Shown: positions 19,600-30,089 of the stretch, one piece after another
Layout: each line of letters begins with the position of its first letter
Position numbering within the stretch: position 1 is the stretch's first letter
Assembly (NCBI RefSeq): GCF_000241265.1
Contig: NZ_BAEE01000082.1
Span: forward strand, 33,146 to 97,145
Length of the DNA: 64,000 nucleotides
From: Gordonia araii NBRC 100433
GTDB lineage: Bacteria > Actinomycetota > Actinomycetes > Mycobacteriales > Mycobacteriaceae
Reading direction: 5' to 3'
Translations under genes and position numbers: made by a program
Notes under the pieces: generated by a model
What the model was told of the DNA's origin: nothing
Databases searched by the model: none
Seen by the model: the letters and a program-made list of their open reading frames with translations, nothing else

Positions 19600-21264
19600 G
19601 TGAAAGCGAACCATGTGGTCACCAACCAGGTACCCCCGCTCGAGGGAGACGACGTCGCCAACTACCCGCCGATCACCGAGTACCTCGACCGCGTCGGTGC
19701 CGGTGATTCGTTGCCGGAGGTACACGAGATCGGCCAGATGGCCGGGTCGGGCGAGTGGATCACCGTCGGCGATCTCGCCGAGGAACACTCGCCGATCCTG
19801 GAGACGCACGACCGGTACGGCAACCGCGTCGACCTGGTGCGCTACGACCCGTCGTATCACCGGCTGATGGACACCGCCGTGTCGTACGGCATGGCCGGGC
19901 GTCCCTGGGCCGTCGACGATCCGCACGCTCACCTGGTCCGATCCGCCAAGTTCAGCGTGTGGGCCTCGGTCGACGCCGGCCACGGATGCCCGATCTCGAT
20001 GACCTACGCGGTGGTCCCCGCGCTGCGGCACAATCCGGAGCTGGCCGCGCAGTACGAGCCGGGTCTCACCTCGCTGGTGTACCAGCCCGAACTCTCGGTC
20101 CCCACGGCCAAGGCGGGGCTCATCGCGGGCATGTCGATGACCGAGAAGCAGGGCGGTTCGGATGTGCGCGCGAACACGACGACCGCGGTAGCCCAGTCCG
20201 ACGGCAGCTATCTGATCACCGGGCACAAGTGGTTCACCTCGGCGCCCAACTCGGACCTGTTGCTCGTCCTGGCGCAAACGCCGGGTGCCGGGAGCGGCGC
20301 GAGCGGGCCCAACGTAGCGGAGGGATTGTCCTGTTTCTTCGTTCCGCGCATCCTGCCCGACGGTTCGCGCAACAACATCTTCCTGCAGCGCCTGAAGAAC
20401 AAGCTGGGCAACCACTCGAACGCCAGCAGCGAGGTCGAATACCACGACGCCGTCGGCTGGATGGTCGGCGAGCCGGGCCGTGGCGTGCGCACGATCATCG
20501 AAATGGTCAACATGACCAGGCTCGACTGCGCGACCGCCTCGGCCGCTGTCATGCGCAACGGTACGACCGCCGCCGCACATCACGCCGCGTATCGCAGCGC
20601 GTTCGGCAAGCGGCTCGTCGACCAGCCGCTCATGGCCAACGTCCTCGCCGATCTGCACACCGAGGCCGAGGCGGCGACCCTCACCGCGCTGTGGCTCGCC
20701 GACCTCACCGATCGCGCGCTCCATGACGAGCAGGCCGCCCAGCTGCGCCGGATCAGTCTCGCCGTCAGCAAGTACTTCATCTGCAAACGTGCGCCCATGC
20801 ATGCCGCGGAGGCGCTCGAATGCCTCGGCGGCAACGGCTACGTCGAGGATTCGCGGATGCCCAAACTGTTCCGCGAGTCACCCCTCATGTCGATCTGGGA
20901 GGGGTCGGGCAACGTCGCCGCCCTCGACACGCTCCGTGCCATCGGCCGCGAACCGCAGACTTTGGCCGTCCTGTTCGACGAGTTCGATTCGGCAGCCGGG
21001 TCCGACCGGGTCTACGACGACGCCCTGCGAACGTTGAAGGACGCGTTCACCGACCCGGAGTCCCTCGAGTACCGCGCTCGGCACCTCGTCGGACAGATGG
21101 CGACGTTGCTCTCCGCGTCGCTGCTGATCCGCCACGGTCATCCGGCGGTGGCCGACGCCTACGTCCGCAGCCGCCTCGACGGGTCGTGGGGTGCGGTGTA
21201 CGGAACGCTCGGCGACGGCGTCGATACCGCCGCCATCATTGCCCGGGCCACTCCGAAGGTCTGA
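19600..21264 (+). CDS. AidB-like acyl-CoA dehydrogenase
   Basis: 554 aa, longer than classical acyl-CoA dehydrogenases and matching the AidB branch: an N-terminal extension with PPLEGDDVANYPP, the FAD/substrate segment GMSMTEKQGGSDVRAN, the W-x-T-like ITGHKWFTSAPNSD, and C-terminal ALECLGGNGYVEDSRMPKLFRESPLMSIWEG, split here by an AidB-type acidic stretch. E. coli AidB is induced by alkylation damage and binds DNA; whether this one does is unknown. It begins with GTG at 19600, with AGGAAG upstream. Confidence 0.88.
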   Translation: MKANHVVTNQVPPLEGDDVANYPPITEYLDRVGAGDSLPEVHEIGQMAGSGEWITVGDLAEEHSPILETHDRYGNRVDLVRYDPSYHRLMDTAVSYGMAGRPWAVDDPHAHLVRSAKFSVWASVDAGHGCPISMTYAVVPALRHNPELAAQYEPGLTSLVYQPELSVPTAKAGLIAGMSMTEKQGGSDVRANTTTAVAQSDGSYLITGHKWFTSAPNSDLLLVLAQTPGAGSGASGPNVAEGLSCFFVPRILPDGSRNNIFLQRLKNKLGNHSNASSEVEYHDAVGWMVGEPGRGVRTIIEMVNMTRLDCATASAAVMRNGTTAAAHHAAYRSAFGKRLVDQPLMANVLADLHTEAEAATLTALWLADLTDRALHDEQAAQLRRISLAVSKYFICKRAPMHAAEALECLGGNGYVEDSRMPKLFRESPLMSIWEGSGNVAALDTLRAIGREPQTLAVLFDEFDSAAGSDRVYDDALRTLKDAFTDPESLEYRARHLVGQMATLLSASLLIRHGHPAVADAYVRSRLDGSWGAVYGTLGDGVDTAAIIARATPKV

Positions 21265-21309
21265 GTCATCCCGGCTCGCGACACCTCGCGGTGCGTTAGC
21301 CTGACTGCC

Positions 21310-21717
21310 ATGTGGGGAAATACGACAACGAGGATTTCGGCGGCCGCTGCGGCGGTGATCGCCGCGGGTGCGCTGGCCGCCGTCGGCGCCACGGAGGCTG
21401 CCGCGGTGCCGTCCGGGCGCGTCGACCCGGGCGTCGGCTTCTCGTCGAACGCCTACGGCACCGGCTGCAGCTATTCGATGACCGTTCCGGTCGACTCGTC
21501 CGGCAAGGTCACCTTCTGGGAGAAGAAGCCCGGCCGGTTCCCGCCGCTCTACATCGGTACGGCCTACCCGGCCGGTGCCACGGCCGCGGTGACGTGGGTG
21601 CCGCAGCGCGAGGGCGTCCGTCAGGTCTACGCGGTCCAGCGCGGCAAGCGATCCAACTACACGATCGCGCGGGTGCACCGCGGTTACGGCGCCGGCGGCT
21701 TCTGCTTCGCCCTCTGA
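21310..21717 (+). CDS. Small secreted protein of unknown function
   Basis: 135 aa with a Sec signal peptide (hydrophobic AAAAAVIAAGALAAVGA, cleavage near EAAAVPSG). The mature part of about 100 residues is beta-rich, with cysteines near both ends (GTGCSYSM and GGFCFAL) that could form a disulfide, and TVPVDSSGKVTF resembling an Ig-like fold. Similar short secreted proteins are common in Gordonia-type genomes; no function is known. Confidence 0.75.
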   Translation: MWGNTTTRISAAAAAVIAAGALAAVGATEAAAVPSGRVDPGVGFSSNAYGTGCSYSMTVPVDSSGKVTFWEKKPGRFPPLYIGTAYPAGATAAVTWVPQREGVRQVYAVQRGKRSNYTIARVHRGYGAGGFCFAL

Positions 21718-21793
21718 CGCCTCGCGGATGGCCACTTATGGTCGCCTGAGCGGCTGGTCGAAACCGCCACGGAGCAGCGCGGCGCTTGGCACG

Positions 21794-22477
21794 ATGTCAT
21801 CCATGGCTGCCGCGACTCCCAAGGGGATGGCACGCCGGCAACTCCTCGCCGAGGCGGCCGGCGCTCTCTTGATGCAGCACGGCCAGGACGCCGTGCGGCA
21901 CCGGGCGGTGGCCGAGCGTGCGGGGTTGCCGCTCGCGTCGACGACCTACTACTTCAACTCTCTCGACGATTTGCTCGCCGCCGCCGTCGAGTACACGTGC
22001 GAAGTCGACGCGCGGGAGATGACCGATCGCTGCGCCGCACTGCCGGAGCGGTCCCGAGGGGCGCGCGACACCGCCGCTGCGCTCGCGCAGGTGTTCGTCG
22101 GCGACGGGTCGTCGGAGCGCCTGGCCGCCCGCTACGAACTGTTCGTGCTGGCGGCCCGCCACCCGGAGCTGGCGAGCATGATCAACCAGCGCCAGCACCA
22201 GGTCGAGAAGATCGCCGCGGAGGTCCTGGCGAAGTCGGCGCGACACAGCGCCCCCGGCGGCGTGCACAAGCTCATCGCGTTCGAGAACGGCGCGCTGCTG
22301 GAGTCGATCTCGGTCGACGCCGAGCGGCGTGCGGATCCGGTCGGGGCCATTACCGATGCGATCGTCGACGTCGTGGACATGTTCGCACCGGCCTTGGCCG
22401 ACGGCGGCTTCGCGTCGGCGCTCGGCGACGACGGGCTCGCGGGCCCACCGCCGCTGGGCAGGGACTCCGGCCACTAA
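21794..22477 (+). CDS. TetR-family transcriptional regulator
   Basis: About 227 aa. The N-terminal TetR helix-turn-helix spans RRQLLAEAAGALLMQHG...AVRHRAVAERAGLPLASTTYYFNSLDDLLAAAV. The C-terminal ligand domain is unassigned. Starts at 21794 and 21803 are both possible and neither has a strong ribosome site. It stands 10 bp before purB on the same strand, so the two are likely co-transcribed, although a role in purine control is not implied. Confidence 0.85.
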   Translation: MSSMAAATPKGMARRQLLAEAAGALLMQHGQDAVRHRAVAERAGLPLASTTYYFNSLDDLLAAAVEYTCEVDAREMTDRCAALPERSRGARDTAAALAQVFVGDGSSERLAARYELFVLAARHPELASMINQRQHQVEKIAAEVLAKSARHSAPGGVHKLIAFENGALLESISVDAERRADPVGAITDAIVDVVDMFAPALADGGFASALGDDGLAGPPPLGRDSGH

Positions 22478-22487
22478 ACTGGGCGAC

Positions 22488-23915
22488 GTGGGAAAACCCG
22501 AGATCGCCAATGTCCTCGCCGGTCGCTACGCGTCGGCAGAGCTCGCCGACATCTGGTCGCCGCGCACCAAGATCGCCGCCGAGCGCCAACTGTGGATCGC
22601 GGTGATGGCGGCACAGCGCGAGCTGGGCATCGACATCCCCGATGGCGTCATCGAAGACTACGAGCGGGTCGTCGACGAGATCGACCTCGATTCGATCGCC
22701 GACCGGGAGAAGGTCACCCGTCACGACGTGAAGGCGCGCATCGAGGAATTCAACGCGCTCGCCGGCCACGAGCACATCCACAAGGGGATGACCAGCCGCG
22801 ACCTCACCGAGAACGTCGAGCAGTTGCAGATCCTGCAGTCGCTGCGCCACGTCCACGCGCACGGCGTCGCCATGCTGGCCCGGATCACCGATCGCGCGGT
22901 CCAGTACTCGTCCCTCGTCATGGCCGGCCGCAGCCACAACGTCGCCGCCCAGGCCACGACGCTGGGCAAGCGCTTCGCCAGCGCCGCCGACGAACTGATG
23001 ATCGCGCTGCAGCGCCTAGAGGAACTCGTCGCGCGCTATCCGCTGCGCGGCATCAAGGGGCCGATGGGAACCGCCCAGGACATGCTCGACCTGCTCGACG
23101 GGGACGCGGGCAAGCTGTCGCGGCTCGAAGACCTCGTCGCCGGTCACCTCGGCTTCTCGTCGTCGTTGACCTCGGTGGGCCAGATCTACCCGCGCTCGCT
23201 GGACCACGACGTGGTGTCGGCGCTGGTGCAGACCGCGGCGGCGCCGTCGTCGCTGGCGACCACGATCCGGCTGATGGCCGGCCACGAACTGGTGACCGAG
23301 GGCTTCCAGCCGGGTCAGGTCGGTTCTTCTGCGATGCCGCACAAGATGAATACCCGCAGCTGTGAACGGGTCAACGGACTCGCCGTCGTACTGCGCGGAT
23401 ACGGGTCGATGGCCGCCGAACTGGCCGGCGCCCAGTGGAACGAGGGCGACGTGTTCTGCTCGGTGGTGCGTCGCGTCGCGCTGCCCGACGCTTTCTTCGC
23501 CATCGACGGGCTGATGGAGACCTTCCTGACCGTGCTCGCCGAGTTCGGCGCCTATCCGGCGGTGATCAACAACGAGCTGGACCGGTACCTGCCGTTCCTC
23601 GCGACGACGAAGGTGCTCATGGCCTCGGTCCGCGCCGGCGTCGGGCGGGAGACCGCGCACGAGGCGATCAAGGAGAACGCCGTGGCCGTCGCACTGGCCA
23701 TGCGCGAACAGGGAGCCGCGCCCGATCTGCTCGACCGTCTCGCCGCCGACGAGCGAATCCCGCTGGATCGTGCCGGGCTCGACGAGGCGCTGGCGGACAA
23801 GACGGCCTTCATCGGTGCGGCGCAGGCGCAGGTGGCCGACGTCGTCGCGGCGGCCGAGAAAGTCGTCGCCCGGTACCCGGAGGCCGCGAAGTACGTCCCC
23901 GCCCCGATCCTTTAG
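22488..23915 (+). CDS. purB: Adenylosuccinate lyase
   Basis: 475 aa. Cleaves SAICAR to AICAR and adenylosuccinate to AMP, each with release of fumarate. Family features are the N-terminal IANVLAGRYASAELADIWSP, KGMTSRDLTENVEQLQ, and the fumarase-superfamily signature GSSAMPHKMNTR near residue 280 that holds the catalytic serine loop. The GTG at 22488 gives the standard N-terminus. Its stop is followed by the tandem repeat block beginning at 23937. Neighbours purC and ptrB lie in the same order as in mycobacteria. Confidence 0.96.
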   Translation: MGKPEIANVLAGRYASAELADIWSPRTKIAAERQLWIAVMAAQRELGIDIPDGVIEDYERVVDEIDLDSIADREKVTRHDVKARIEEFNALAGHEHIHKGMTSRDLTENVEQLQILQSLRHVHAHGVAMLARITDRAVQYSSLVMAGRSHNVAAQATTLGKRFASAADELMIALQRLEELVARYPLRGIKGPMGTAQDMLDLLDGDAGKLSRLEDLVAGHLGFSSSLTSVGQIYPRSLDHDVVSALVQTAAAPSSLATTIRLMAGHELVTEGFQPGQVGSSAMPHKMNTRSCERVNGLAVVLRGYGSMAAELAGAQWNEGDVFCSVVRRVALPDAFFAIDGLMETFLTVLAEFGAYPAVINNELDRYLPFLATTKVLMASVRAGVGRETAHEAIKENAVAVALAMREQGAAPDLLDRLAADERIPLDRAGLDEALADKTAFIGAAQAQVADVVAAAEKVVARYPEAAKYVPAPIL

Positions 23916-23936
23916 AAGCCCGCGGCGTTCCCAAAC

Positions 23937-24055
23937 GCCGACCGTGCCCACATTCCCGCCGACCGTGCCCACATTCCCGCCGACCGTGCCCACATTCCCG
24001 CCGACCGTGCCCACATTCCCGCTGACCGTGCCCACATTCCCGCCGACCGTGCCCA
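23937..24055. repeat. 21-bp tandem repeat, family A (5 full units plus a partial)
   Basis: Five nearly identical 21-bp units starting GCCGACCGTGCCCACATTC, at 23937, 23958, 23979, 24000 and 24021 (the last with GCTGACC), then a partial sixth to 24055. They start 21 bp after the purB stop. Units abut without spacers. The same family with slightly different tails occurs at 33903-34086 and inside a gene at 62488-62529. Confidence 0.9.
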
Positions 24056-24064
24056 GTTGACGCA

Positions 24065-24128
24065 GGTGAGGTGCCCACTGGGCGCAGGTGGGGTGCCCAG
24101 TCGGCGGGGGTGAGGTGCCCAGTCGGCG
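24065..24128. repeat. 22-bp repeat, family B (3 units)
   Basis: Three imperfect 22-bp units, GGTGAGGTGCCCACTGGGCG-like, starting at 24065, 24087 and 24109. They abut the family A block and end 4 bp before the CHAD gene stop. The reverse complement (GCCGASTGGGCACCTCAC) recurs three times at 50071-50129. Confidence 0.8.
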
Positions 24129-24131
24129 AAT

Positions 24132-24992
24132 TCAAGCGAGTCGAGAAGCTAGTTCGTCGAGCACGCGCCCGGCGTCGGCGATCGTCTGGAGCTCGCGGCG
24201 CAGGACAGCGTCCAGTGCGGGCTTGGCGGGGTCGTCGGCGGCATCGGCGAGTTCGGCGACGAAGCGCTGTGCGACGGTGGCGTCCTGCTGCTCGCCGAGC
24301 GCGTCTTGGAGCGCGGTGCGCTGCTCGATGAGCAGTCTGCCCGGTTCACCGAGGACCGGAAGGGCGAGTTCCGCCGCGTACCGGTGGCGCTTACCGGCCT
24401 TGCGTGCGGCGTGTGCGCGCTCGGGCCCATCGGCGCTTCCCTCGGCAGCGGCGCGAACCGCGAGGCCGATTCGCTCGCGCAGGATCCGGTCGGCGGCGTC
24501 GACGTACGCCACGACCGTGTCGGCCGGACGGCCGGCCCGCTTGCGCAAAGGAGGAGTCTCGGTCCAGTCATCGAGCAGCGAGCGCAGACGCGCGTATCGG
24601 GGCGAGCCCAACGCCGCACCCACATGCACCCAGGCCGTCCGCGACCGTGCGGCGGCCTCATCGTCCAGCAATGCGGCGGCCGCGACGGCGGATTCGCGTT
24701 CGGCGACGTCGTCCAGGGCCGCAGCGAGCCTGCGCGACTGGACGTCGAGGTCGCGCACCTCGCCCAGCACCGACCCGAACCATCGCAACTCGGCGCCGAG
24801 CACGTCGGCGGCGGACCGCTTGTATACGTCGAAGGTGCGCAAGGTCGAACGCAACCGGCGGACCGCCACTCTGGCGGGGTGGACGGCCTCGAGCCGTCCG
24901 TCGAGAAGCCGCGGCTCCGCGTCGAGCAGCACGGCGATCTGCGCGTCGACGTAACGACCGACGATCTCGGCGAGCGTCCTTGGTGCACCCAC
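24132..24992 (-). CDS. CHAD-domain protein
   Basis: 286-aa helical protein with the conserved histidine/arginine pattern of the CHAD domain: [49 protein letters not shown] domains bind polyphosphate and often accompany CYTH triphosphatases; no CYTH domain is present here. The start is placed at GTG 24992 ([14 protein letters not shown]): the longer frame would begin 13 bp from divergent purC, leaving no promoter room, whereas this start leaves 88 bp. Confidence 0.85.
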   Translation of the reverse strand: MGAPRTLAEIVGRYVDAQIAVLLDAEPRLLDGRLEAVHPARVAVRRLRSTLRTFDVYKRSAADVLGAELRWFGSVLGEVRDLDVQSRRLAAALDDVAERESAVAAAALLDDEAAARSRTAWVHVGAALGSPRYARLRSLLDDWTETPPLRKRAGRPADTVVAYVDAADRILRERIGLAVRAAAEGSADGPERAHAARKAGKRHRYAAELALPVLGEPGRLLIEQRTALQDALGEQQDATVAQRFVAELADAADDPAKPALDAVLRRELQTIADAGRVLDELASRLA

Positions 24993-25080
24993 GGCTCGAA
25001 GATACGTCCGGCGGCCGGTTGCGGCCACCCGACGAGGACCGGCCACGGTCCCGTCTCGGGCGGGCACTACGCTCGACGCT

Positions 25081-25980
25081 ATGCGTCCTGACCTGGATTC
25101 CTACGCGCTCATCGCGTCGGGCAAAGTCCGCGACATCTATCGAATCGACGAGCAGACGCTGCTCATGGTCACCTCGGATCGGATCAGCGCCTACGACTTC
25201 GTGCTCTCGACGCCGATCCCCGACAAGGGGCGCGTCCTCACCGCCACCAGCTTCTTCTGGTTCTCCCACCTGGGGGTGCCCAACCACCTCGCCGGCGGAC
25301 CCGTCGACGAGCGGATCCCGGCATCGGTCCTGGGCCGGTCCATGGTCGTGCGCGACCTGCCGATGGTCGCCGTCGAATGCGTCGCCCGCGGCTACCTGAC
25401 CGGATCGGGGCTGCTCGACTACCAGGCCACCGGCGCCGTCTGCGGCATCGAACTCCCCGCGGGACTCGGCGAGGCGAGCCGGCTGCCCGAGCCGATCTTC
25501 ACCCCCGCCTCGAAGGCCGACCTCGGCGACCACGACGAGAACATCACCTACGACCAAGTCGTCGACCTGGTCGGCGCGGACCTGGCCGCCGACCTCAAAG
25601 CGGCGACTCTCGACATCTACGGCCGCGGCGCCGAGCTGGCCGCCGAGCGCGGAATCATCCTGGCCGACACCAAGTTCGAATTCGGGCGGGACGCCGACGG
25701 CTCTCTCGTCCTCGCCGACGAGGTGCTCACCCCCGACTCCTCGCGCTACTGGGACGCCGCAACGTATGTCGCGGGAAAGGTTCAGCCGTCCTTCGACAAG
25801 CAGATCGTCCGCAACTGGCTGACCGGCGAGGAATCCGGTTGGGACCGGCACGGCTCGGATGCGCCGCCTCCGCTGCCCGACGAGGTCGTCGCCCGCACCC
25901 GGGCCCGCTACATCGAGGCCTACGAAAGACTGTCCGGACAGCGTTTCGACGAGTGGCCCGGCGCTGAGGAGGCGATGTGA
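25081..25980 (+). CDS. purC: Phosphoribosylaminoimidazole-succinocarboxamide synthase
   Basis: 299 aa. Joins CAIR with aspartate to make SAICAR, the substrate of PurB. Features are [12 protein letters not shown] at the start, [33 protein letters not shown], and [12 protein letters not shown] with [14 protein letters not shown]. It overlaps the following peptidase gene by 4 bp (GTGA), the same neighbour as in Mycobacterium tuberculosis. Confidence 0.97.
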   Translation: MRPDLDSYALIASGKVRDIYRIDEQTLLMVTSDRISAYDFVLSTPIPDKGRVLTATSFFWFSHLGVPNHLAGGPVDERIPASVLGRSMVVRDLPMVAVECVARGYLTGSGLLDYQATGAVCGIELPAGLGEASRLPEPIFTPASKADLGDHDENITYDQVVDLVGADLAADLKAATLDIYGRGAELAAERGIILADTKFEFGRDADGSLVLADEVLTPDSSRYWDAATYVAGKVQPSFDKQIVRNWLTGEESGWDRHGSDAPPPLPDEVVARTRARYIEAYERLSGQRFDEWPGAEEAM

Positions 25981-28160
25981 GCGAGCAGCCGATCACCCCG
26001 CCGGTCGCCAAGAAGGTTCCCGTCGAACGGACCCATCACGGCGATACCGTCATCGATCCCTACACCTGGATGGCCGACAAGACCGACCCCGAGGTCATCG
26101 CCTTCCTCGAGGGGCAGAACGAGTTCGTCAAAGCGCAGACAGCGCAACTGAAACCGTTGCAGGACACCATCTTCAACGAGATCAAGTCCCGCGTGCAGGA
26201 GACCGACATGTCGGTGCCGACGCGCAGCGGCGACTACTGGTACTTCGCCCGCACCGAGGAGGGCAAGCAGTACGGGATCTCGGCCCGGTGCCCGGTGCGG
26301 ACTCCCGACGATTGGGAGCCGCCCAAGATCGACCCCGACCAGAAGCTCCCGGGCGAGCAGATCGTCCTCGACGCCAACGTCGAGGCGCACGGACACGAGT
26401 TCTTCAGCCTCGGCGGGGTATCGGTCAGCGAAGACGGCGTGTGGCTGGCCTTCGGCATCGACACCAAGGGCGACGAGCGCTACACCTTGCGCTTCCGGAA
26501 CCTCGACACCGGTGAGGAACTCGCCGAAACCATCTCCGACACGACCGGAGGCGCCGTCTGGTCGCGAGATGCGCGGTACGTCTTCTACCAAACGGTCGAC
26601 GACGCCTGGCGCCCCGACACCGTGTGGCGGCGCGAACTCGGCAGCGGCACACCCGACGTCAAGGTCTTCCACGAACCCGACGAGGGCTTCTGGGTCGGCA
26701 TGGGCGCGACGCGCAGCCGCGAGTACCTGTTCATCGGCGTCGGATCGAAGACGACGTCCGAGGTTTACGCGATCCCCACCGCGGATCCGACGGCCGAGCC
26801 GGTCAGCCTCGGTCCGCGCGTGCCCGGCGTCGAGTACGAGGTCGACCACGCGATCATCAGCGGTGAGGGGTACTTCCTGTTCACCCACAACGGGCCGGCC
26901 CCGGACGGGGCGAAGCAGCAGAACTACGCCGTCGACATCGCTCCGGTCGCCGACCCGTCGCAGCGCACCGTGTTCATCGCCCACGATCCGGCGCGCCGCG
27001 TCGAGGACGTCGAGGCCTTCGCCGACTACCTGGTGCTCAGCTATCGCGCGGACGCTCTGCCGCGCGTCGCGATCGCCGATCTGCGCCAGATCGACGGGAT
27101 GCCCACCGTCGACGATTTCGTCGAACTGCGCTTCGATCAGCCGTTGTGCTCGGCCGGTGCGGCGGGCAATCCCGAATGGGAGGCGCCCCGCCTGCGCATC
27201 GGTTACACGAGTTTCATCGAGCCGACCGAACTGATCGAACTCGACGTCGCGACGGGCGAACGCACACTGCTCAAACGCCAGATCGTGCTGGGCGGATACT
27301 CGCCCGACGACTACGAGCAGGAGCGCGGGTGGGCCACGGCCGACGACGGGACGCGCATCCCGGTGTCGATCGTGCAGCGCAAGGGCGTCGACCGAAGCGG
27401 CCCGTCGCCGACGCTGCTCTACGGCTACGGCTCCTACGAGCACAGCATCGATCCGTCCTTCTCGGTCTCGCGGCTCTCGCTGCTGGACCGCGGCGTCGTC
27501 TTCGCCGTCGCCCACGTGCGCGGCGGAGGCGAGATGGGCCGTCACTGGTACGAGGACGGCAAGGAACTGGCCAAGCGCAACACCTTCACGGACTTCATCG
27601 CCGTGGCACGGCATCTCATCGACAGCGGGGTGACGGACTCGACGCACCTGGTGGCCGAAGGCGGTTCGGCCGGCGGGTTGCTGATGGGCGCGGTCGCCAA
27701 CTCGGCGCCCGAATTGTTCAACGGGATCGTCGCCGCGGTTCCGTTCGTCGACGCACTCAACTCGATCCTCGATCCCAGCCTGCCGCTGACGGTGATCGAG
27801 TGGGAGGAGTGGGGTAATCCGCTCGCGGATCCCACCGTCTACGAGTACATGAAGTCCTACACGCCGTACGAGAACGTGCGGACGGTCGACTACCCGGCCA
27901 TCCTGGCGCTCAATTCCCTCAACGACACCCGCGTGCTGCACACCGAGGCGGCCAAATGGGCTGCCCGACTGCAGGATTCGACGACGGGCGATGCCCCGAT
28001 CCTCTTGAAGACGGAGATGTCGGCGGGGCACGGCGGCGTCAGCGGGCGGTACAAGCAGTGGGAGCAGGCCGCCTTCGAGCTGGCGTGGATCCTGCAACAG
28101 GCGGGCGCCCCGTTCGAGCCGCTCGCTACCGCCGTCGGGACGTCGACCGAGGGAGCGTGA
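25977..28160 (+). CDS. ptrB: Oligopeptidase B (S9 prolyl oligopeptidase family)
   Basis: 727-aa cytosolic serine peptidase cutting short peptides after basic residues. The N-terminal seven-bladed propeller is followed by an alpha/beta-hydrolase domain: catalytic Ser in [11 protein letters not shown] (about residue 564), Asp in [15 protein letters not shown] (about 649) and His in [14 protein letters not shown] (about 685). The GTG start overlaps the purC stop, so translation is coupled. In M. tuberculosis this gene is split into ptrBa and ptrBb; here it is intact. Confidence 0.94.
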   Translation: MSEQPITPPVAKKVPVERTHHGDTVIDPYTWMADKTDPEVIAFLEGQNEFVKAQTAQLKPLQDTIFNEIKSRVQETDMSVPTRSGDYWYFARTEEGKQYGISARCPVRTPDDWEPPKIDPDQKLPGEQIVLDANVEAHGHEFFSLGGVSVSEDGVWLAFGIDTKGDERYTLRFRNLDTGEELAETISDTTGGAVWSRDARYVFYQTVDDAWRPDTVWRRELGSGTPDVKVFHEPDEGFWVGMGATRSREYLFIGVGSKTTSEVYAIPTADPTAEPVSLGPRVPGVEYEVDHAIISGEGYFLFTHNGPAPDGAKQQNYAVDIAPVADPSQRTVFIAHDPARRVEDVEAFADYLVLSYRADALPRVAIADLRQIDGMPTVDDFVELRFDQPLCSAGAAGNPEWEAPRLRIGYTSFIEPTELIELDVATGERTLLKRQIVLGGYSPDDYEQERGWATADDGTRIPVSIVQRKGVDRSGPSPTLLYGYGSYEHSIDPSFSVSRLSLLDRGVVFAVAHVRGGGEMGRHWYEDGKELAKRNTFTDFIAVARHLIDSGVTDSTHLVAEGGSAGGLLMGAVANSAPELFNGIVAAVPFVDALNSILDPSLPLTVIEWEEWGNPLADPTVYEYMKSYTPYENVRTVDYPAILALNSLNDTRVLHTEAAKWAARLQDSTTGDAPILLKTEMSAGHGGVSGRYKQWEQAAFELAWILQQAGAPFEPLATAVGTSTEGA

Positions 28161-28162
28161 CC

Positions 28163-29125
28163 ATGACCGGACTCGACGAGATCCTCGATGCGTTGCGCGT
28201 CCCCGTCGTCGGTGCACCGATGGCCGGAGCCGCCGGCGGTCGACTGGCGTCGGCGATTTCCGCCGGCGGGGGGCTGGGGCTGGTGGGCGTCGGCAACACC
28301 GCCACCGTCGAACAGGTGCGTTCCGAATGCGAGATCGCCGCACGGTCGGGCGAGCGATTCGGCGCCGGCCTGATGTGCTGGTCGCTTCCGCAGAACCCGG
28401 CCCTGCTCGACGTCGTGCTGGAGTTCGAGCCGGTGTTGCTCAGCCTGAGTTTCGGCGATCCTCGGCCCTATCTGCCGAAGGTCCGCGAGACGGGAGCCGC
28501 GGTCGTCGCGCAGGTCGGGACGCGGACCGAGGCGCTCGACGCGCTCGACGCCGGTGTCGACGGCCTGGTGGTCCGCGGGTCCGAGGGCGGCGGACACGGT
28601 CGGGGAGTGGTCTCGACGTTGCCGTTGCTGCAGCAGATTCTGGACCTGACCGACCGCCCGGTCCTCGTCGGAGGCGGCGTTGCCACGGCGCGCGGTCTGG
28701 CCGCGGTGCTCGCGGCGGGTGCGGCTGCCGGCTGGGTCGGTACCCCGTTCGCCGCCTGCGAGGAGAGCTTGTTCCGGCCGGAGCTCAAGGAGGCGGTGAT
28801 CGAGGCGGACACCGACCAGACGGTCTACACGCGTGCCTTCGACATCGCGCAGCGCTTCGACTGGCCGACGATCTACGGCGGCCGCGCGCTGGCGAACGCC
28901 TTCACCGACGAGTGGGCCGAACGCACCGATGCGCTGGAAACTGCGGTGACCGAGGACTTCACCGCGCGGATGAAGCAAGCCCGCGTCGACGCGGACGTCT
29001 CGCTGGCACCGGTGTACGCCGGTGAGTCGGCCGGTCTGGTCGACCGGCCCCGCACCGCAGCCGAGGTACTCGCGGCCTTCGAGCCTTTTCGCGAGCACCT
29101 GCGGTCCGCGCAGCGCTGGCTCTGA
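28163..29125 (+). CDS. Nitronate monooxygenase-family flavoprotein
   Basis: 320-aa FMN-binding TIM barrel of the 2-nitropropane dioxygenase/nitronate monooxygenase family: VPVVGAPMAGAAGG at the start, GSEGGGHG, and the FMN-phosphate strand PVLVGGGVATARGLAAVLAAGAAAGWVGTPF. It detoxifies alkyl nitronates in characterised members. The ATG at 28163 has GGGAG 7 bp upstream; the GTG at 28157 overlapping the ptrB stop is less well placed. It is co-transcribed with purC-ptrB. Confidence 0.88.
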   Translation: MTGLDEILDALRVPVVGAPMAGAAGGRLASAISAGGGLGLVGVGNTATVEQVRSECEIAARSGERFGAGLMCWSLPQNPALLDVVLEFEPVLLSLSFGDPRPYLPKVRETGAAVVAQVGTRTEALDALDAGVDGLVVRGSEGGGHGRGVVSTLPLLQQILDLTDRPVLVGGGVATARGLAAVLAAGAAAGWVGTPFAACEESLFRPELKEAVIEADTDQTVYTRAFDIAQRFDWPTIYGGRALANAFTDEWAERTDALETAVTEDFTARMKQARVDADVSLAPVYAGESAGLVDRPRTAAEVLAAFEPFREHLRSAQRWL

Positions 29126-29152
29126 CTTCTGCCGGCGCCAGCACGCCGCCGC

Positions 29153-30016
29153 TCAGTGCGGCGCGTCGGTGCGCGGCCGGGCGGACGCGAATTCGCGCAG
29201 CGCGGTGGCGAACCGTTCGGGTTGATCCTCGCCGATCAGCGTCCGTGAATCGTCGACGAGGACGAGCCGGGCGTCGGGGAAGAGGTCGACGAGGCGGTGG
29301 GCGTGCTCGACCGGGAACATCGCGTCGTCGACGGCCCAGACGACCAGGACGGGACGCTCGAACGACCCCAGTCGCGCCGACCAGTCCAGGAGCGTCTTGC
29401 GGGGCGGGGACCCGATCGAGAACTTGCGCAGGTCGCGGCGGATCTCCGCGCTGCGCGTGGCCGGCGCGAACCAGTCGTCGAGGACGTCGTCGGGGATGCG
29501 GCCCTTGGTCAAGATGCCGTATCCGCGGTCGCCGTGCCGGAATGCCGCGGTACCCATCAGCCGCATAAACAGCCGAGTGCCGCCGGGCAGCCGGCACAGC
29601 GCGACCGCCGGCCGTGCCGGTTTGGGCGGAAAGTTATCGAAGGCTTCGCAGGAGGCCAGGACCAGGCGTCCGACGCGCTCGGCCCGCCCCTCGGTGATGA
29701 TGAACTGACCGCCGCCCCAGTCGTTGAGCACCAACGTCACGTCGGTCAGGTCGAGCGCTTCGAGGAAGTCGGCGACGATGTTGGCGACCCCGTTCTGGGT
29801 GAGATCGGCGTCGCTGTTCATGGGCTGTCGATGGGCGCCCAGCGGCCAGGTTGGCGTGATGCACCGGAACTCGTCCAGCAGCGGAATCACCTTGCGCCAC
29901 TGTGTCTCGTTCATCAGCAGGCCGTGCCCGAACACCAGGACCGGTCGCCGGTCGTCGGCCCCCGTTCCGGTGTCGATGTAGTCGATAGGGCCGGCGGGCA
30001 GTGCGACACGCTCCAT
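29153..30016 (-). CDS. Alpha/beta hydrolase with aspartate nucleophile motif (dehalogenase-like)
   Basis: 287 aa. The oxyanion segment VLVFGHGLLMN is followed by LVLNDWGGGQF, an N-D-W-G nucleophile elbow as in haloalkane dehalogenases and epoxide hydrolases. The acid region is VVWAVDDAMFP. Where the catalytic histidine normally stands, the sequence reads LVDDSRTLIGEDQPERF, so the histidine is replaced or displaced. This variant seems shared by a group of actinobacterial relatives, so its activity is unclear. It is divergent from a TetR gene across a palindromic operator, suggesting a regulated pair. Confidence 0.8.
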   Translation of the reverse strand: MERVALPAGPIDYIDTGTGADDRRPVLVFGHGLLMNETQWRKVIPLLDEFRCITPTWPLGAHRQPMNSDADLTQNGVANIVADFLEALDLTDVTLVLNDWGGGQFIITEGRAERVGRLVLASCEAFDNFPPKPARPAVALCRLPGGTRLFMRLMGTAAFRHGDRGYGILTKGRIPDDVLDDWFAPATRSAEIRRDLRKFSIGSPPRKTLLDWSARLGSFERPVLVVWAVDDAMFPVEHAHRLVDLFPDARLVLVDDSRTLIGEDQPERFATALREFASARPRTDAPH

Positions 30017-30026
30017 GATGACCTCG

Positions 30027-30044
30027 CTAGATAGATCGTTCTAG
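30027..30044. promoter_or_regulatory. Palindromic operator between hydrolase and TetR genes
   Basis: CTAGATAGATCGTTCTAG, an 18-bp near-perfect palindrome centred on GATC (7 of 9 pairs match), in the 73-bp gap between divergent starts. It is probably bound by the adjacent LmrA/YxaF-type TetR regulator, whose relatives use similar TAGA...TCTA operators. Confidence 0.5.
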
Positions 30045-30089
30045 TTAGAGTGACGGTACGCTTGGTGTGTATTCGACGCAAGGAGTGCC